From: Ceratopteris richardii
Lineage: Eukaryota; Streptophyta; Polypodiopsida; Polypodiales; Pteridaceae
Assembly: GCA_020310875.1 (NCBI GenBank)
Contig: CM035438.1
Span: 96,717,159 to 96,781,158, forward strand
Direction: 5' to 3'
DNA: 64,000 nt
Below, one piece after another: positions 40,100 through 49,071 of this stretch (the first letter of the stretch is position 1; every line of letters starts with the position of its first letter). The notes below the pieces were generated by a model. It was not told the DNA's origin. It did no database searches and saw only the letters and a program-made list of their open reading frames with translations. Position numbers and translations under genes: made by a program.

Positions 40100-40705
40100 G
40101 GTGCACAATCGTGATGGTCTGAGACAATCGCGATGGTCTGGGACCGTCGCGATGGTGTGTGGGTGAACCGTCGCGATGGCGTGAAAGTGCACAATCGCGA
40201 TGGCGTGAAAGTGCACAATCGCGATGGCGTGAAATTGCACAATCGCGATGGCGTGAAATTGAACCGTCGCGATGGCGTGAAATTGCACAATCGCGATGGC
40301 GTGAAAGTGGACAATCGCGATGGCGTGAAAGTGGACAATCGCGATGGCGTCAGTCAACGGTCAACGTGAACAATCGCGATGGTCCAAAGTGAACCGTCGC
40401 GATGGTCACAGATGCGATGGCTTGAGCCAATCGCGATGGTCTGGGCGCGATGGCGTGAGGGTGTCGTCGCGATGGTCCAAAAAGTGAACCGTCGCGATGG
40501 TCTAGCTTTCCACGTGGCACCGTCGGCGCGATGGTATGAGCCAATCGCGATGGTGTGGGGTCAACCGAACAATCGCGATGGTCCAAAATGAACCGTCGCG
40601 ATGGCGTGAGACCGTCGCGATGGTCCGGCCGAGCCGTCGCGATGGCGTGAGCCTATCGCGATGGTGTGACACAATCGCGATGGTCTGGGACCGTCGCGAT
40701 GGTCC
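40100..40705 (-). repeat. Gypsy-2 leader tandem array, 24-bp period, ATCGCGAT core
   Basis: On the plus strand the unit is CAATCGCGATGGCGTGAAAG plus TGCA. Starts at 40201, 40225 and 40249 show the 24-bp step. Roughly two dozen copies of (A/G)TCGCGATGG follow, regular at 40180-40350 and irregular after. Because 24 is a multiple of 3, all frames stay open; the resulting ORFs on both strands are not genes. Confidence 0.92.
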
Positions 40706-41176
40706 ACCAAAGTATGATTTTTTGAGATGCAGCTGTGGATTCCTAGAGGCGTAGGTGTGCTCTTCACGCTGGTGTGGTCGCCTTCTTCAAATTCCGAACT
40801 TTGCAGACCATCGCGATGGTCTGACACAGTCGGAAATTTCTGACAGAAACTGAAGTTTTTACCTTTTCCAAGCTTTCCTGATGCACTGGAGCTCTGTACC
40901 TGCAAGAAAACTCAAGAAAACCAAAGTACACACAAGCACAAAAGCTCTCTCTCACTCTCTCGCATGCACAAATGAGGGGAAATGAGGAGAATGGGTGGAT
41001 ATGGTGAATTTTCTGATTTTTTTGGAGATGAAGATGATGATGCGGTGATGAAGATGGAGTGTGGGGGAGGTGAAAAACACTAAAAACTAAGTAAAAACAA
41101 CAACAAAAACTGAAATTTTTACCTTCCAACGCCACTTCTTGCTATACTCTTACCATCACACATTCGTCCTAGACTC
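40706..41176 (-). other. Gypsy-2 leader next to primer site, with splice-donor-like GGAAG/GTAAAA
   Basis: Noncoding. One stray ATCGCGATGG copy lies at 40810. On the minus strand GCGTTGGAAGGTAAAAATTT gives a good 5' splice-site match at 41123/41122, 55 nt downstream of the primer site, at the same relative place as in Gypsy-1. Confidence 0.55.
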
Positions 41177-41196
41177 GATCCCCGGCAACGGCGCCA
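41177..41196 (-). promoter_or_regulatory. Gypsy-2 primer binding site, tRNA-Asp(GUC)
   Basis: The plus strand reads GATCCCCGGCAACGGCGCCA, a 20-nt match to the 3' end of plant tRNA-Asp(GUC). It lies 7 nt inside the 5' LTR. Confidence 0.94.
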
Positions 41197-41203
41197 AATT
41201 TGG

Positions 41204-41851
41204 TGTTGCTCTAGCACAATGGTGAGAACCACGTTAAGAAGCTTCACCTCCTTAATGTCAATCCCCGGAAGAGATAGGAGTGATATGAAGATCGTGAATG
41301 TGAGATGAAGTGAGAGTGAAGGTGAGAAGCATAGAAATGCACACACACATACACACACACTACGAAGAGACAAGCAAGACACAATGGAAGGTGAGAAATC
41401 AACTCTATTACTCAAGAACACTCTTACAAGCTCAAAATAGCTCTAAGCTCTTCTCTACTCCAACAAGCTAACCTCAAAAATGAGCTCTCTAGCTCTTTTT
41501 ATAGTTTCTAGACTAGTTTTGACCGGTTTCACATCTAGTGACCGGCATAGTTAAAAATTAGGTCATAGATGCTATTTGGAAGGGTAAACGATGTCTAAAA
41601 ATAACGAAAATTGATACGCTTGTTCTACCTAAGCTCCTCAAGCTCGAGGACTCCTCGGCTTGTACAAAATGGAGCTATGGATTACAAAATGGGGTTTTCT
41701 ATGTTACATATGTTACAATAGTGATAAAAATCATTGTTGGAGGTTTTTGGAAAGTATTTGAAAACATAATTGTTTGAAAAACGATTCGACTGGCTCCCTG
41801 CTCTGTCGTTACATGCTTCCGTGTCGTCTGTGCCTCTGGCTGCTTCCAACA
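41204..41851 (-). repeat. Gypsy-2 5' LTR (648 bp)
   Basis: Same termini and length as the 3' LTR at 24493-25140, about 8 mismatches by eye. The right end abuts the target duplication AGCTT. CA-rich stretch at 41338-41362 on the plus strand. Confidence 0.97.
41495..41503 (-). promoter_or_regulatory. TATA box of Gypsy-2 5' LTR
   Basis: TATAAAAAG on the minus strand within the LTR block conserved in Gypsy-1. It would drive the genomic RNA. Confidence 0.65.
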
Positions 41852-42150
41852 AGCTTCTCAAAATCATCTACACTTGTGGATGCATAGTTTTTTTGATGCC
41901 TTTTGTTATTTTGATTCTTCAACCTATAATCACGTTCAAGGTGTCCAGGTATACCACAATTCCAACATCCTTTATTGTCATTACCTAAATCATTTTTTTT
42001 GGAAATTTCTGTGACCTCTTTGGCTCCCCCTGCCTCAAAACTATCCTCTTCCTCCTGCATGATTTTGTTGTTGACCTTGGTTCTTGGTTACTGTTTCCTC
42101 TTCCACTTCCAAAACCTATACCTCTACCTATTCCTCTGCCAGAGTAGAAT
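41852..42150 (-). pseudogene. gag: Copia-A gag remnant with zinc knuckle; right copy of AGCTT at 41852-41856
   Basis: The minus strand reads a Gly/Arg-rich stretch (SGRGIGRGIGFGSGRGNSNQ) in one frame, then a shifted frame with the knuckle CWNCGIPGHLERDYRLKNQ, in which the last Cys is Tyr. The frame leads into DDFEKL at the Gypsy-2 target site and continues at 24492. The N-terminal gag and 5' LTR of Copia-A are missing: near 42150 the sequence switches to Copia-C RT. Confidence 0.8.
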
Positions 42151-42639
42151 ACCTATCAAGAACTTAACAAGCCTATAATTCCATGCTCTTGGAGCTTGCT
42201 TCAGGCCATACAAAGCTCTCTTAAGCTACACATAATCTGATCCAATTGAATCCATGAAACTTTCTGGTTGCTCCATGTACACTTCATCTGCAATGTATCC
42301 ATTCAGAAATGCATTCTTCACATCTAATTGTGATAACTTCCATCCTTTACAAGCAGCAATAGCAATCAATGATCTAATTGTAGACATCTTAGCAAGAGGA
42401 CTAAAGGTTTCATCATAATCTACCCCATAAGTTTGGGCATAACCTTTGACCACAAGTCTAGCCTTGTATCTAGACACTTTACCATCTGCAAACCTTTTTG
42501 TTTTATACACCCACTTACATCCAGTGACCTTCTGATTCTTTGGTCTTGGCACCAACTCCCATGTTTCATTTTCAAGTAGAGCATTCATACTCTTCTTGCA
42601 TTGCCTTCTCCCAATTCTGTTTACCTTTAGCTTCTTCAT
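42151..42639 (-). pseudogene. Copia-C reverse transcriptase, N-terminal half only
   Basis: 42226-42639 has CKWVYKTKRFADGKVSRYKA, YGVDYDETFSPLAKMS, LSQLDVKNAFLNGYIADEVY. A TAG follows (near 42223), then ALYGLKQAPRAWNYR. The catalytic YVDD half is missing. The join to the integrase segment upstream is a frameshift near 42572-42640. Confidence 0.92.
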
Positions 42640-43831
42640 ATGTGATTGGATCCTCCTCTGTCTTCACAATGTAAGCATAATTTTCTGTTGTTAGGAAAGA
42701 TGTATCATAGCTATACCTGATAGGTTCTTTTCTTTCTCTCAAGGATCTTCTGACCTCTGCACTTCTTGAAGTCTCAGCCACATTTGATTCTGGATCAAAT
42801 CTTGGCCCATCTTCAACATTATCCTGCAATTTACTTTTATAATCAACATCATCAATATCTTCTTCATACACACTTACTTTCTTCTTTCCTTTCCTTTGTA
42901 TTTCTTGAACATCTGCATACTCATTTGTTGACCCTGTATACCACGTACTTTGCTCATCAAATGTAACATCTTTGGTAACAAGAAATTGCTTTGTGGATGG
43001 ACTCCACAATCTGTAACCCATCTGTCTATCATCATACCCAATAAACACATACTTCTCTGCTTTGGGTTCTAGCTTATGTCTCAATTGTGAAGGAACATAA
43101 GCATATGCTAAACATCCAAATACCTTACAATGATCAAGAGTAGGTTTCTTACCCCACCATGGTTCATAAGGAGTTCTTCCCTCCAATGCTTTACAAGGTA
43201 ACCTATTCACAAGGTATGTTGTAGTGTTGATAGCTTCTGCCCATAAGTAATTTGGGCAATTTTTTTCTTTCATCATTGCTCTTGCAAATTCTACAAGAGT
43301 TCTATTTCTTCTTTCTGCAAATCCATTTTGTTGAGGAGAGTACCTGCAAGTTACTTCTCTTTTTATACCTGCATTCCACAAATAATCATCAAACTCTTTA
43401 GAAGAATACTCTCCCCCTCCATCTGATCTCAACCTCTTGAGCTTTTGTGTTGTAATCCTTTCTGCATAAGCATGATAATGCTTGAATGTCTTGATCACTT
43501 CTGATTTGTCCTTGATTACATATAAAGTAATCCATCTGGTTGCATCATCATCAACCAACAACACATAATATCTGGATCCATTTATGCTATAGTCCCTTGA
43601 AGGACCCCACACATCTATATGAATCAATTCAAGCATATTTGAATACTTATATCTTGACTTATTGTATGAACTTCTGTGTGCTTTACCTAATTCACAGGAT
43701 TCACACTTGTACACCATGTGTTGCCCTTCAACTTTTGGCAAACCAAGCACCACATCATTCCTTGACATTTCCTTTATGGCTCTTTCATTGAAATGACCTA
43801 GCCTTTTATGCCATAGGTCTAACTCAGACAT
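42572..43831 (-). CDS. Copia-C integrase
   Basis: 419 codons. The HHCC zinc domain is intact (LWHKRLGHFNERAIKEM ... CESCELGKAHRSS), and so is the catalytic triad: D in LIHIDVWGPS, D in RLRSDGGGEYSS, E in PQQNGFAERRNRTL. The C-terminal part has FGCLAYAYVPSQLRHKLEPK and FIGYDDRQMGYRLW, then an acidic hinge to RT. In life it would insert cDNA into the genome. A frameshift separates it from the protease segment. Confidence 0.94.
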   Translation of the reverse strand: MSELDLWHKRLGHFNERAIKEMSRNDVVLGLPKVEGQHMVYKCESCELGKAHRSSYNKSRYKYSNMLELIHIDVWGPSRDYSINGSRYYVLLVDDDATRWITLYVIKDKSEVIKTFKHYHAYAERITTQKLKRLRSDGGGEYSSKEFDDYLWNAGIKREVTCRYSPQQNGFAERRNRTLVEFARAMMKEKNCPNYLWAEAINTTTYLVNRLPCKALEGRTPYEPWWGKKPTLDHCKVFGCLAYAYVPSQLRHKLEPKAEKYVFIGYDDRQMGYRLWSPSTKQFLVTKDVTFDEQSTWYTGSTNEYADVQEIQRKGKKKVSVYEEDIDDVDYKSKLQDNVEDGPRFDPESNVAETSRSAEVRRSLRERKEPIRYSYDTSFLTTENYAYIVKTEEDPITYEEAKGKQNWEKAMQEEYECST

Positions 43832-45063
43832 CTTTTGACTTCAATAAGTAAATAAAGCATGTCCCACATTACCTTGACCTTTGAGAGTAAACAGTCTTCC
43901 TTCCTTTTACCTCTAATGATATTTCTATATCCTTGATTTGGATCTTGCACATAAACACCATCATTTGTGAATCTGACTTCATATCCCTTCTCCACAATTT
44001 GCCCTACACTTATCAAGTTTTTAGGAATAGTAGGAACATAAAGTACCTTGCTCAAGAGTGTACTTTCATTCTTTGTCTTTACTGATCCAATCCTTTCCAC
44101 CTTATGCTTGGTGTTATCTCTTGTTTGAACTGTATGTCCATTCACCTTTGCTTCCATATCAGTCATCAATGATATATTGCCACTCAGATGATTGCTACAT
44201 CCTGAGTCAATATAAAATACCCTTTGATCTTCTCCTACTGCTTCATGAGTTGCATTCAAGATGAGAGTCATGTCATCCTTCTGATCTGATGCATAATTAT
44301 AATAATTGTTGTTGTAGGACTGAGATTGAAAACTTCTTCCACCTCCTCTAGCATATGATGTCCTACCACCTCTTCCTCTGAAGTTGCCTCTTTGATTTTT
44401 GCTTCCTCTACCTCTTTGATTAAAACTCTGATTATTGCTTCCACCATTCTGATTGTTATACCAACAATCATTTGCCAAATGATTGATTCTACCAGAAATC
44501 CAACAAGCTTTAGTATTATCTTTGTTCTTACCTCCTCTTCCTTTACCTCTGAAGTTCATCTTTCCTTTTGTAAAGTTAGCTTGACTTGAAGTTCCTTCAT
44601 CATGAGTTAACTGCTTCCCTTTTCCATTCTTTTTCTTGTCCTTGGAGTACATAGCTTGACTTGCACTGCTATCATTATCTCCCTTAATGTCCTGCTCAAA
44701 AGTTAGCATGTGTCCTAGCAATTGATTGAGATCAGGAGTAAAATGATCTAATGACAATTCTATGGACAATATGAAAGGCTTCCACTTCTCATCTCCTCTT
44801 AGACCTGTAAGTATTTTCCTTACCAACTTATCCTCTTCAATGTCTTCATCTACTGCTCCCAAGCTATCTACAATATCCTTCATCCTTGCCACATAATCAG
44901 AAATTGATTGTGAGCTCTTCTTCTTAAAGGTTGTAAACTCTGCCCATAATGAGGACTTCCTTGACTTGGTTGTGTTTTGGAAATGCTCTTCCAAAGCATT
45001 CCACACATCTGTTGCACTTTCTAATCCTCTGATGTGAGGTAGAAGATAATCATTTACAGCCAT
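43819..45063 (-). CDS. gag: Copia-C gag and protease
   Basis: 414 codons. The gag part has the typical copia helices (WNALEEHFQNTTKSRKSSLW, ISDYVARMKDIVDSLGAVDE). The zinc knuckle reads CWISGRINHLANDC: the second Cys is Ser, so zinc binding is probably lost. A Gly/Arg/Asn-rich stretch (RGRGSKNQRGNFRGRGGRTS) follows. Protease: YIDSGCSNHLSGN, KVLYVPTIPKNLISVGQIVE. A stop at 43819 after a frameshift cuts it from the integrase. Confidence 0.92.
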   Translation of the reverse strand: MAVNDYLLPHIRGLESATDVWNALEEHFQNTTKSRKSSLWAEFTTFKKKSSQSISDYVARMKDIVDSLGAVDEDIEEDKLVRKILTGLRGDEKWKPFILSIELSLDHFTPDLNQLLGHMLTFEQDIKGDNDSSASQAMYSKDKKKNGKGKQLTHDEGTSSQANFTKGKMNFRGKGRGGKNKDNTKACWISGRINHLANDCWYNNQNGGSNNQSFNQRGRGSKNQRGNFRGRGGRTSYARGGGRSFQSQSYNNNYYNYASDQKDDMTLILNATHEAVGEDQRVFYIDSGCSNHLSGNISLMTDMEAKVNGHTVQTRDNTKHKVERIGSVKTKNESTLLSKVLYVPTIPKNLISVGQIVEKGYEVRFTNDGVYVQDPNQGYRNIIRGKRKEDCLLSKVKVMWDMLYLLIEVKRCLS

Positions 45064-45281
45064 GTAAATGATGCACCTAGCTTAGCATCCTTTCTCATCC
45101 AATTCTCCAAACCTGCAAGTTCCTCCCTAGTTGGAACAATAGGATCTTCAAACTCAGGCTTTTCTTCTTCTCCTATAATGAATTCCATCAAATGTTTGCT
45201 CATGAGGTGTGCTTCCATCCTCATGGACCAAGATGGATAGTTCTCCCTATCTAGCTTATCAATCTGCAAGCTTTCTCCCAT
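45054..45281 (-). pseudogene. gag: Copia-C gag N-terminus, frameshifted
   Basis: 75 codons from the natural-looking ATG MGESLQIDKLDRENYPSWSM, a standard copia gag start. It breaks one base out of frame with the main gag piece near 45058, so the shift lies at the FTW/MAVNDY join. Confidence 0.88.
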
Positions 45282-45498
45282 CTTTGATCTTCTGTGTCTG
45301 CAATTACTATGATTTATGATAATAAAGTGTAACTTTGATATGAAGCTTTAATCCTTCTTGATTCTTTGAACTCGTACTTTGTACTTCTGTAGGTTGTCTT
45401 CAAGAATTTGGTTTTTTCCACCTTCAATTAGAAGGAACTTCAATATCTTCCACAGTCGGGACTTCCAATGCCTTTACTTCACTTGTATTACACCTTCA
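45282..45498 (-). other. Copia-C short leader
   Basis: About 215 bp between the primer site and the gag ATG, normal for copia. No further motif seen. Confidence 0.6.
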
Positions 45499-45510
45499 GC
45501 TCTGATACCA
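45499..45510 (-). promoter_or_regulatory. Copia-C primer binding site, initiator tRNA-Met
   Basis: TGGTATCAGAGC on the minus strand, the usual Ty1/copia primer site, one base from the LTR end. Confidence 0.93.
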
Positions 45511-45511
45511 C

Positions 45512-46524
45512 TATTGGAGAACTCTTAATCTCCAAAGGTTTGATCTATACTGATTTGACAACACCTCTATATCAGTTATGGATCAAACTTTACACAAATA
45601 TTGTCTTGATTTATCAAAACTTTCATTAACACTTCTCTGAGTAAAGAAATTCCTTCATCAGAAAGTCTGCTTCAGAAATTGACTTCATAACCTGCAAATA
45701 TCTTCATATTTCTCCAGACCAATGATGCACATATCTTCAGACTACCTTTGCGCAATCATATCAATCATTAGCCGTTCAAAAGAATCATTAAAACTTTAAT
45801 TTGATCCTTAAGATCAACAATATGTCAGAAACTATCTTCCTGAACAAGCGACTTTGACATAGGTAACTTCTAAGGTTGATTTCTCATAGCACAAATACCG
45901 TTTTTCTAAATGCTTTTAGCCATAGCTTCCTTACCTTCTAACTTGGATTTTGAATGCTCACTTGTAAAAAAATTTACACTGTGCACTGAGATCTAAGCAA
46001 AACATTGACACGAAAAAGTGTGCGACTATGAGAAGTCTTTCTGTAGACTTTACATACAAATGTTCCTATTTATCATACTCACAGCATGAAAGGAATTATA
46101 TCATGAAAATTTGAACATAGCTTCATTAACTTCCAAATTACATGTGTGCGAAAGGATTTCTGATCCACATGATCAGACAGAGAGAAATCTACAAAATACT
46201 AGTCGCCATTTTCTGAAGATGACTCTCTTCACATCTATCTCTATGACACGTGTCTTCTAATGACTCTCACTTTTATTACTTTACATCATTGACTTATATA
46301 CATATGGTTCTAGACTTATCTCGTGTCTATTACATTACTCCTTATCATCCTAAGGATTATCTATAGTCAATTTACAAGAATTTCCAACTGTAATGTACAT
46401 ATGTATACAAGATTCACTTCTGAGATCTCTTCACGTTCTCAAGTGTCTTCTTCCACTTCAATCTGATCATAAGCTTTCTTCAAGCTCTTTGTAGTCATCA
46501 ATTTGTGATTGTTTTGTTCCAACA
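45512..46524 (-). repeat. Copia-C 5' LTR (about 1,013 bp)
   Basis: The minus strand starts TGTTGGAACAAAAC (46524) and ends TTCTCCAATA (45512); the expected final CA is TA, a single change. There is no partner LTR in the window, so the right limit rests on the terminal TGTTG/CAATA symmetry and on the change to gag-like sequence beyond it. TATATAAG lies at 46293-46300. Confidence 0.72.
46293..46300 (-). promoter_or_regulatory. TATA box of Copia-C LTR
   Basis: TATATAAG on the minus strand, about 225 bp after the LTR start. Confidence 0.55.
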
Positions 46525-47625
46525 GTTGATGTGCTAGCATTTGTACTCGACATGTTCTCATATAGCTTCTTCATTCCTCTCTTCCCCCAATTTATAGGCA
46601 GAGGAAGCCAAGTTCAGAAGTTGCAAATCTTTTTATCTATGTTAATCACTAATTGGTGCTCTTTAGCTTGTTTCAATTCTTCAGATGCATAAGAAAAATG
46701 TTCTTGTGCATCACACCAGACACATCTCTTTGCCCCTCCAAACCCCTAGTTCCCTATCTATCAAATGACCTAGTATTCCTTTGATACATGGGCTGAACTG
46801 GTGGTGTAGGGGTTTGCTGAGGAACGGGTTGCATTGGAGGTGCAACCTGAGGCATCACATATCCCTGCATGTTTGGTATTGGCATAGCATTTCTCTGTGA
46901 TGGATCTATATAGCTAGTGTTAGCGCGAGGGGGAGTGGGGTCTTGATATCCCATAGAATAGACCTTGTTGTGTAAACTTGCCATCTCTTTGGATAGAGAT
47001 GCCTACATCGTCATGATGTTCTCTATCTGCTTGCTAAGGATTTCCAATTGCAACTCCGTTGATGTGTGAGATGTGGATGCAACATTAGTCGTAGCTGATG
47101 TTGCAGGCATATTCGAAATCATTGGAAGAGGTGTATCTCTAGGCGATAATGGAGCTGTTTGCATAGGCCTATCATATAACACAACCTGTCATTGCCTCAT
47201 CTGGGTAAGTGTCTCTACTTATCTTCTAACCATATCCCAATCTTTGGTCTACCTGAATCTTTTCCCAGGCTCCTCAATCCTTCTTGCAACTTCAGTTCTG
47301 TCCTAAGAAATTAAAATCTTCATAAACAAAATTACTAAGTCAGGCTTTAGAGAGTCCTGGTCAGCCTAAGAAAGTTGAGCATACCTCCTCAGAAACTCAT
47401 TTAGTAGGTGTTTTAAGGATGCAATGGGCTTTAGGGAATGAACCCACTAAAAAAAACCCTCTCTGCTATGCTGACTAAAATCTTCTAGATAGAGCAATTT
47501 ATGTAACTCTTTTCTAAAGGCATGCCATGTCTTCTCTATATGAACTAAAATGGATGCTCGAATTGACCTTGATACTAGCCGAGTGAAGAAATGAGTCATC
47601 ATCTCTTTGGGTAACTCTCAACTCT
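46525..47625 (-). pseudogene. gag: Gypsy-5 gag remnant
   Basis: In broken frames: EKTWHAFRKELHKLLYLED and LKHLLNEFLRRYAQLS (capsid-like gag), ETLTQMRQ, a Thr/Ser-rich spacer, MASLHNKVYSMGYQDPTPPR with a Met/Pro/Gln-rich stretch (46754-46984), and a knuckle-like CVWCDAQEHFSY followed by WGKRGMKKLYE. The G-M-K block after the knuckle is typical of one group of plant gypsy gags and differs from Gypsy-1 to -4. Together with the protease at 20029-20703 it would make one element split by the copia insertions. Confidence 0.6.
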
Positions 47626-49071
47626 CAACTCTCATCTCTTCTCTAAATCTCAACTCTTCTTCTTTTCACTTCTTGGCAGTGTTCAGTCTTGTTAGCATGT
47701 CCTCTGTAAGAGGTTCTTGATATAGCTTGACTCGACATCCACTAATGTAGTTTGGCAAGATGTCACCTTCTAGGATGGCCAATTGAACCGCACTAGTGGA
47801 AATTCTATTAATGATCATAGGTCCATATCCTCATTTTTCCAACTTATGGGCATGCTGCTTTAGTGTATAAACCAATGCCCCCCTCTTTCAATCCTTTATC
47901 CTTGATGTGTGCGTCAAAGTATGCCTTTTGTCTTTTCTTTGCAGCATAGATGCTTACCATTAGGGGAAAAAATGAACCCTACATGGGCCTCTTAGCTTAA
48001 GGAGTGATTAGTGATGGACCAATGAGAAGAGGGTGGTGGCCACAGTCTAGTCCTTTAATCACATAGACTAGGCATAGGAATCCCTTGTTTTTGAATGGTC
48101 AAAAGGCAAAAACCTGCCCACTACTTGTGGTTTTGCTTGTGTGAGTGGTTTTTAGGAGCAAGGAACCAAATGTAGCCCTTGGATTTTAATGATCTTCAAT
48201 GGTTCAAGTCTATTCACTCATGAAAATTGCGCCATCTCATATGGTCCATTGGATATAAGCTCGATCGGATGGTTGTGTTTGAAAAGAGCCTAAAATGAGC
48301 ACCTAAAATCTCGTCCATTGGATCTCCATTTCATCGAATGGCTGCAGATGGACCTTGATAATCAAAAGGCACCTTTCGATAGGCACCGTCAGATTGCAAG
48401 CTTGATCAGATGGATACGGATGAGCATGAAAATTTGATCAGCTTGACATGCGGCCGTCCATTGGATGGAGGCCCAATCCAATGGATGATATTGAGTATAT
48501 CAAGTGGCTAAGCCCCAATCGTGGTATGACATCCGATTCGACATGATCTAATGGCGAAAAAAGCTGCAGAGATTGCCAAAAAAAATCTACACCAGATTGT
48601 GCTCAGTCTCACGCATTGAATGCTCTCATTCTAAAGTTTTATATTGCTTTTAATTTGAGCCCTTCGATCTGAGAATCTGACGGCCAAGATATTCTCATTT
48701 TTAGAGCGAAGGTGGAAAATTCTATCATATATTATTTTATTCTCGAAAACCACTAGCTGTTTTCAAAGGCCCTTCAAACCTCTTGATTAAGCTTTTTAAT
48801 CCCTAAAAATTAGGGATCCTTACAAGGCCCATGCAAGGCTCACTTTTTCCCCTAATGCTGTCGCTCGTAGCCTAGTCTCACCTAAGCATTCTAGATCAAA
48901 GATCCTAGAGGACAACTCATGTGCATTCCACTCATGCTCTTGTGCTACTTTTGACGTTGGGATTAGGAAGTCCAATGGTAGCACAACATTCTATCCGGAG
49001 ACCACCTGAAATGGGGTGGCATTGAGTACCCTTTTGTAGGCAACTCGATAAGAACAAACTCCATGATGAAG
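47626..49071 (-). pseudogene. Gypsy-4 integrase C-terminal region, split by insertion
   Basis: 48858-49071 matches the segment after the integrase core (LIPTSKVAQEHEWNAHELSS, TRLRAT). 47626-47957 continues with the GPY/F-like module and the LYQEPLTEDMLTRL block. In-frame reading is lost in several places. The left end fades in a CTCAA-rich stretch next to the Gypsy-5 gag. Confidence 0.8.
47958..48857. mobile_element. 900-bp element with terminal inverted repeats (MITE-like or DNA transposon remnant)
   Basis: Both ends are CATTAGGGGAAAAA; the inverted match continues imperfectly for about 30 bp (ATGAACCCTACATGGGCCT against GTGAGCCTTGCATGGGCCT). It sits within the Gypsy-4 integrase sequence, whose two halves join across it when compared with Gypsy-1. 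No ORF of note. I cannot fix the target duplication, so the superfamily stays open. The inside has several variants of TCCATTGGATG and TCGGATGG. Confidence 0.75.

Larger units (their letters stand above)
24493..41851 (-). mobile_element. Gypsy-2: complete 17.4-kb Ty3/gypsy element inserted in Copia-A
   Basis: Two 648-bp LTRs, a tRNA-Asp primer site, a polypurine tract and a perfect 5-bp duplication define both ends. I count 8 LTR differences by eye, about 1.2%, so the insertion is fairly young. Order on the minus strand: 5' LTR, leader with a 24-bp tandem array, gag-pol in one frame, pol tail, a region of about 1,500 codons of unknown function, polypurine tract, 3' LTR. Three TAG codons and one single-base deletion break gag-pol before its C-terminal tail; two further stops follow. 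It is too damaged to move alone, but the ends needed for mobilisation in trans look sound. Confidence 0.97.
42151..46524 (-). mobile_element. Copia-C: Ty1/copia element truncated in RT
   Basis: Minus strand: 5' LTR, tRNA-Met primer site, gag, protease, integrase, then RT that stops near residue block KQAPRAWNYRLVKF, before the catalytic YVDD. RNase H and 3' LTR are absent. The protein differs from Copia-A, so these are two families joined at about 42150. Confidence 0.9.

Noticed and set aside
40027..40591. Several ORFs of 70-108 codons on both strands
   Set aside because: They are the 24-bp tandem unit translated; the unit is a multiple of three, so frames stay open by chance.
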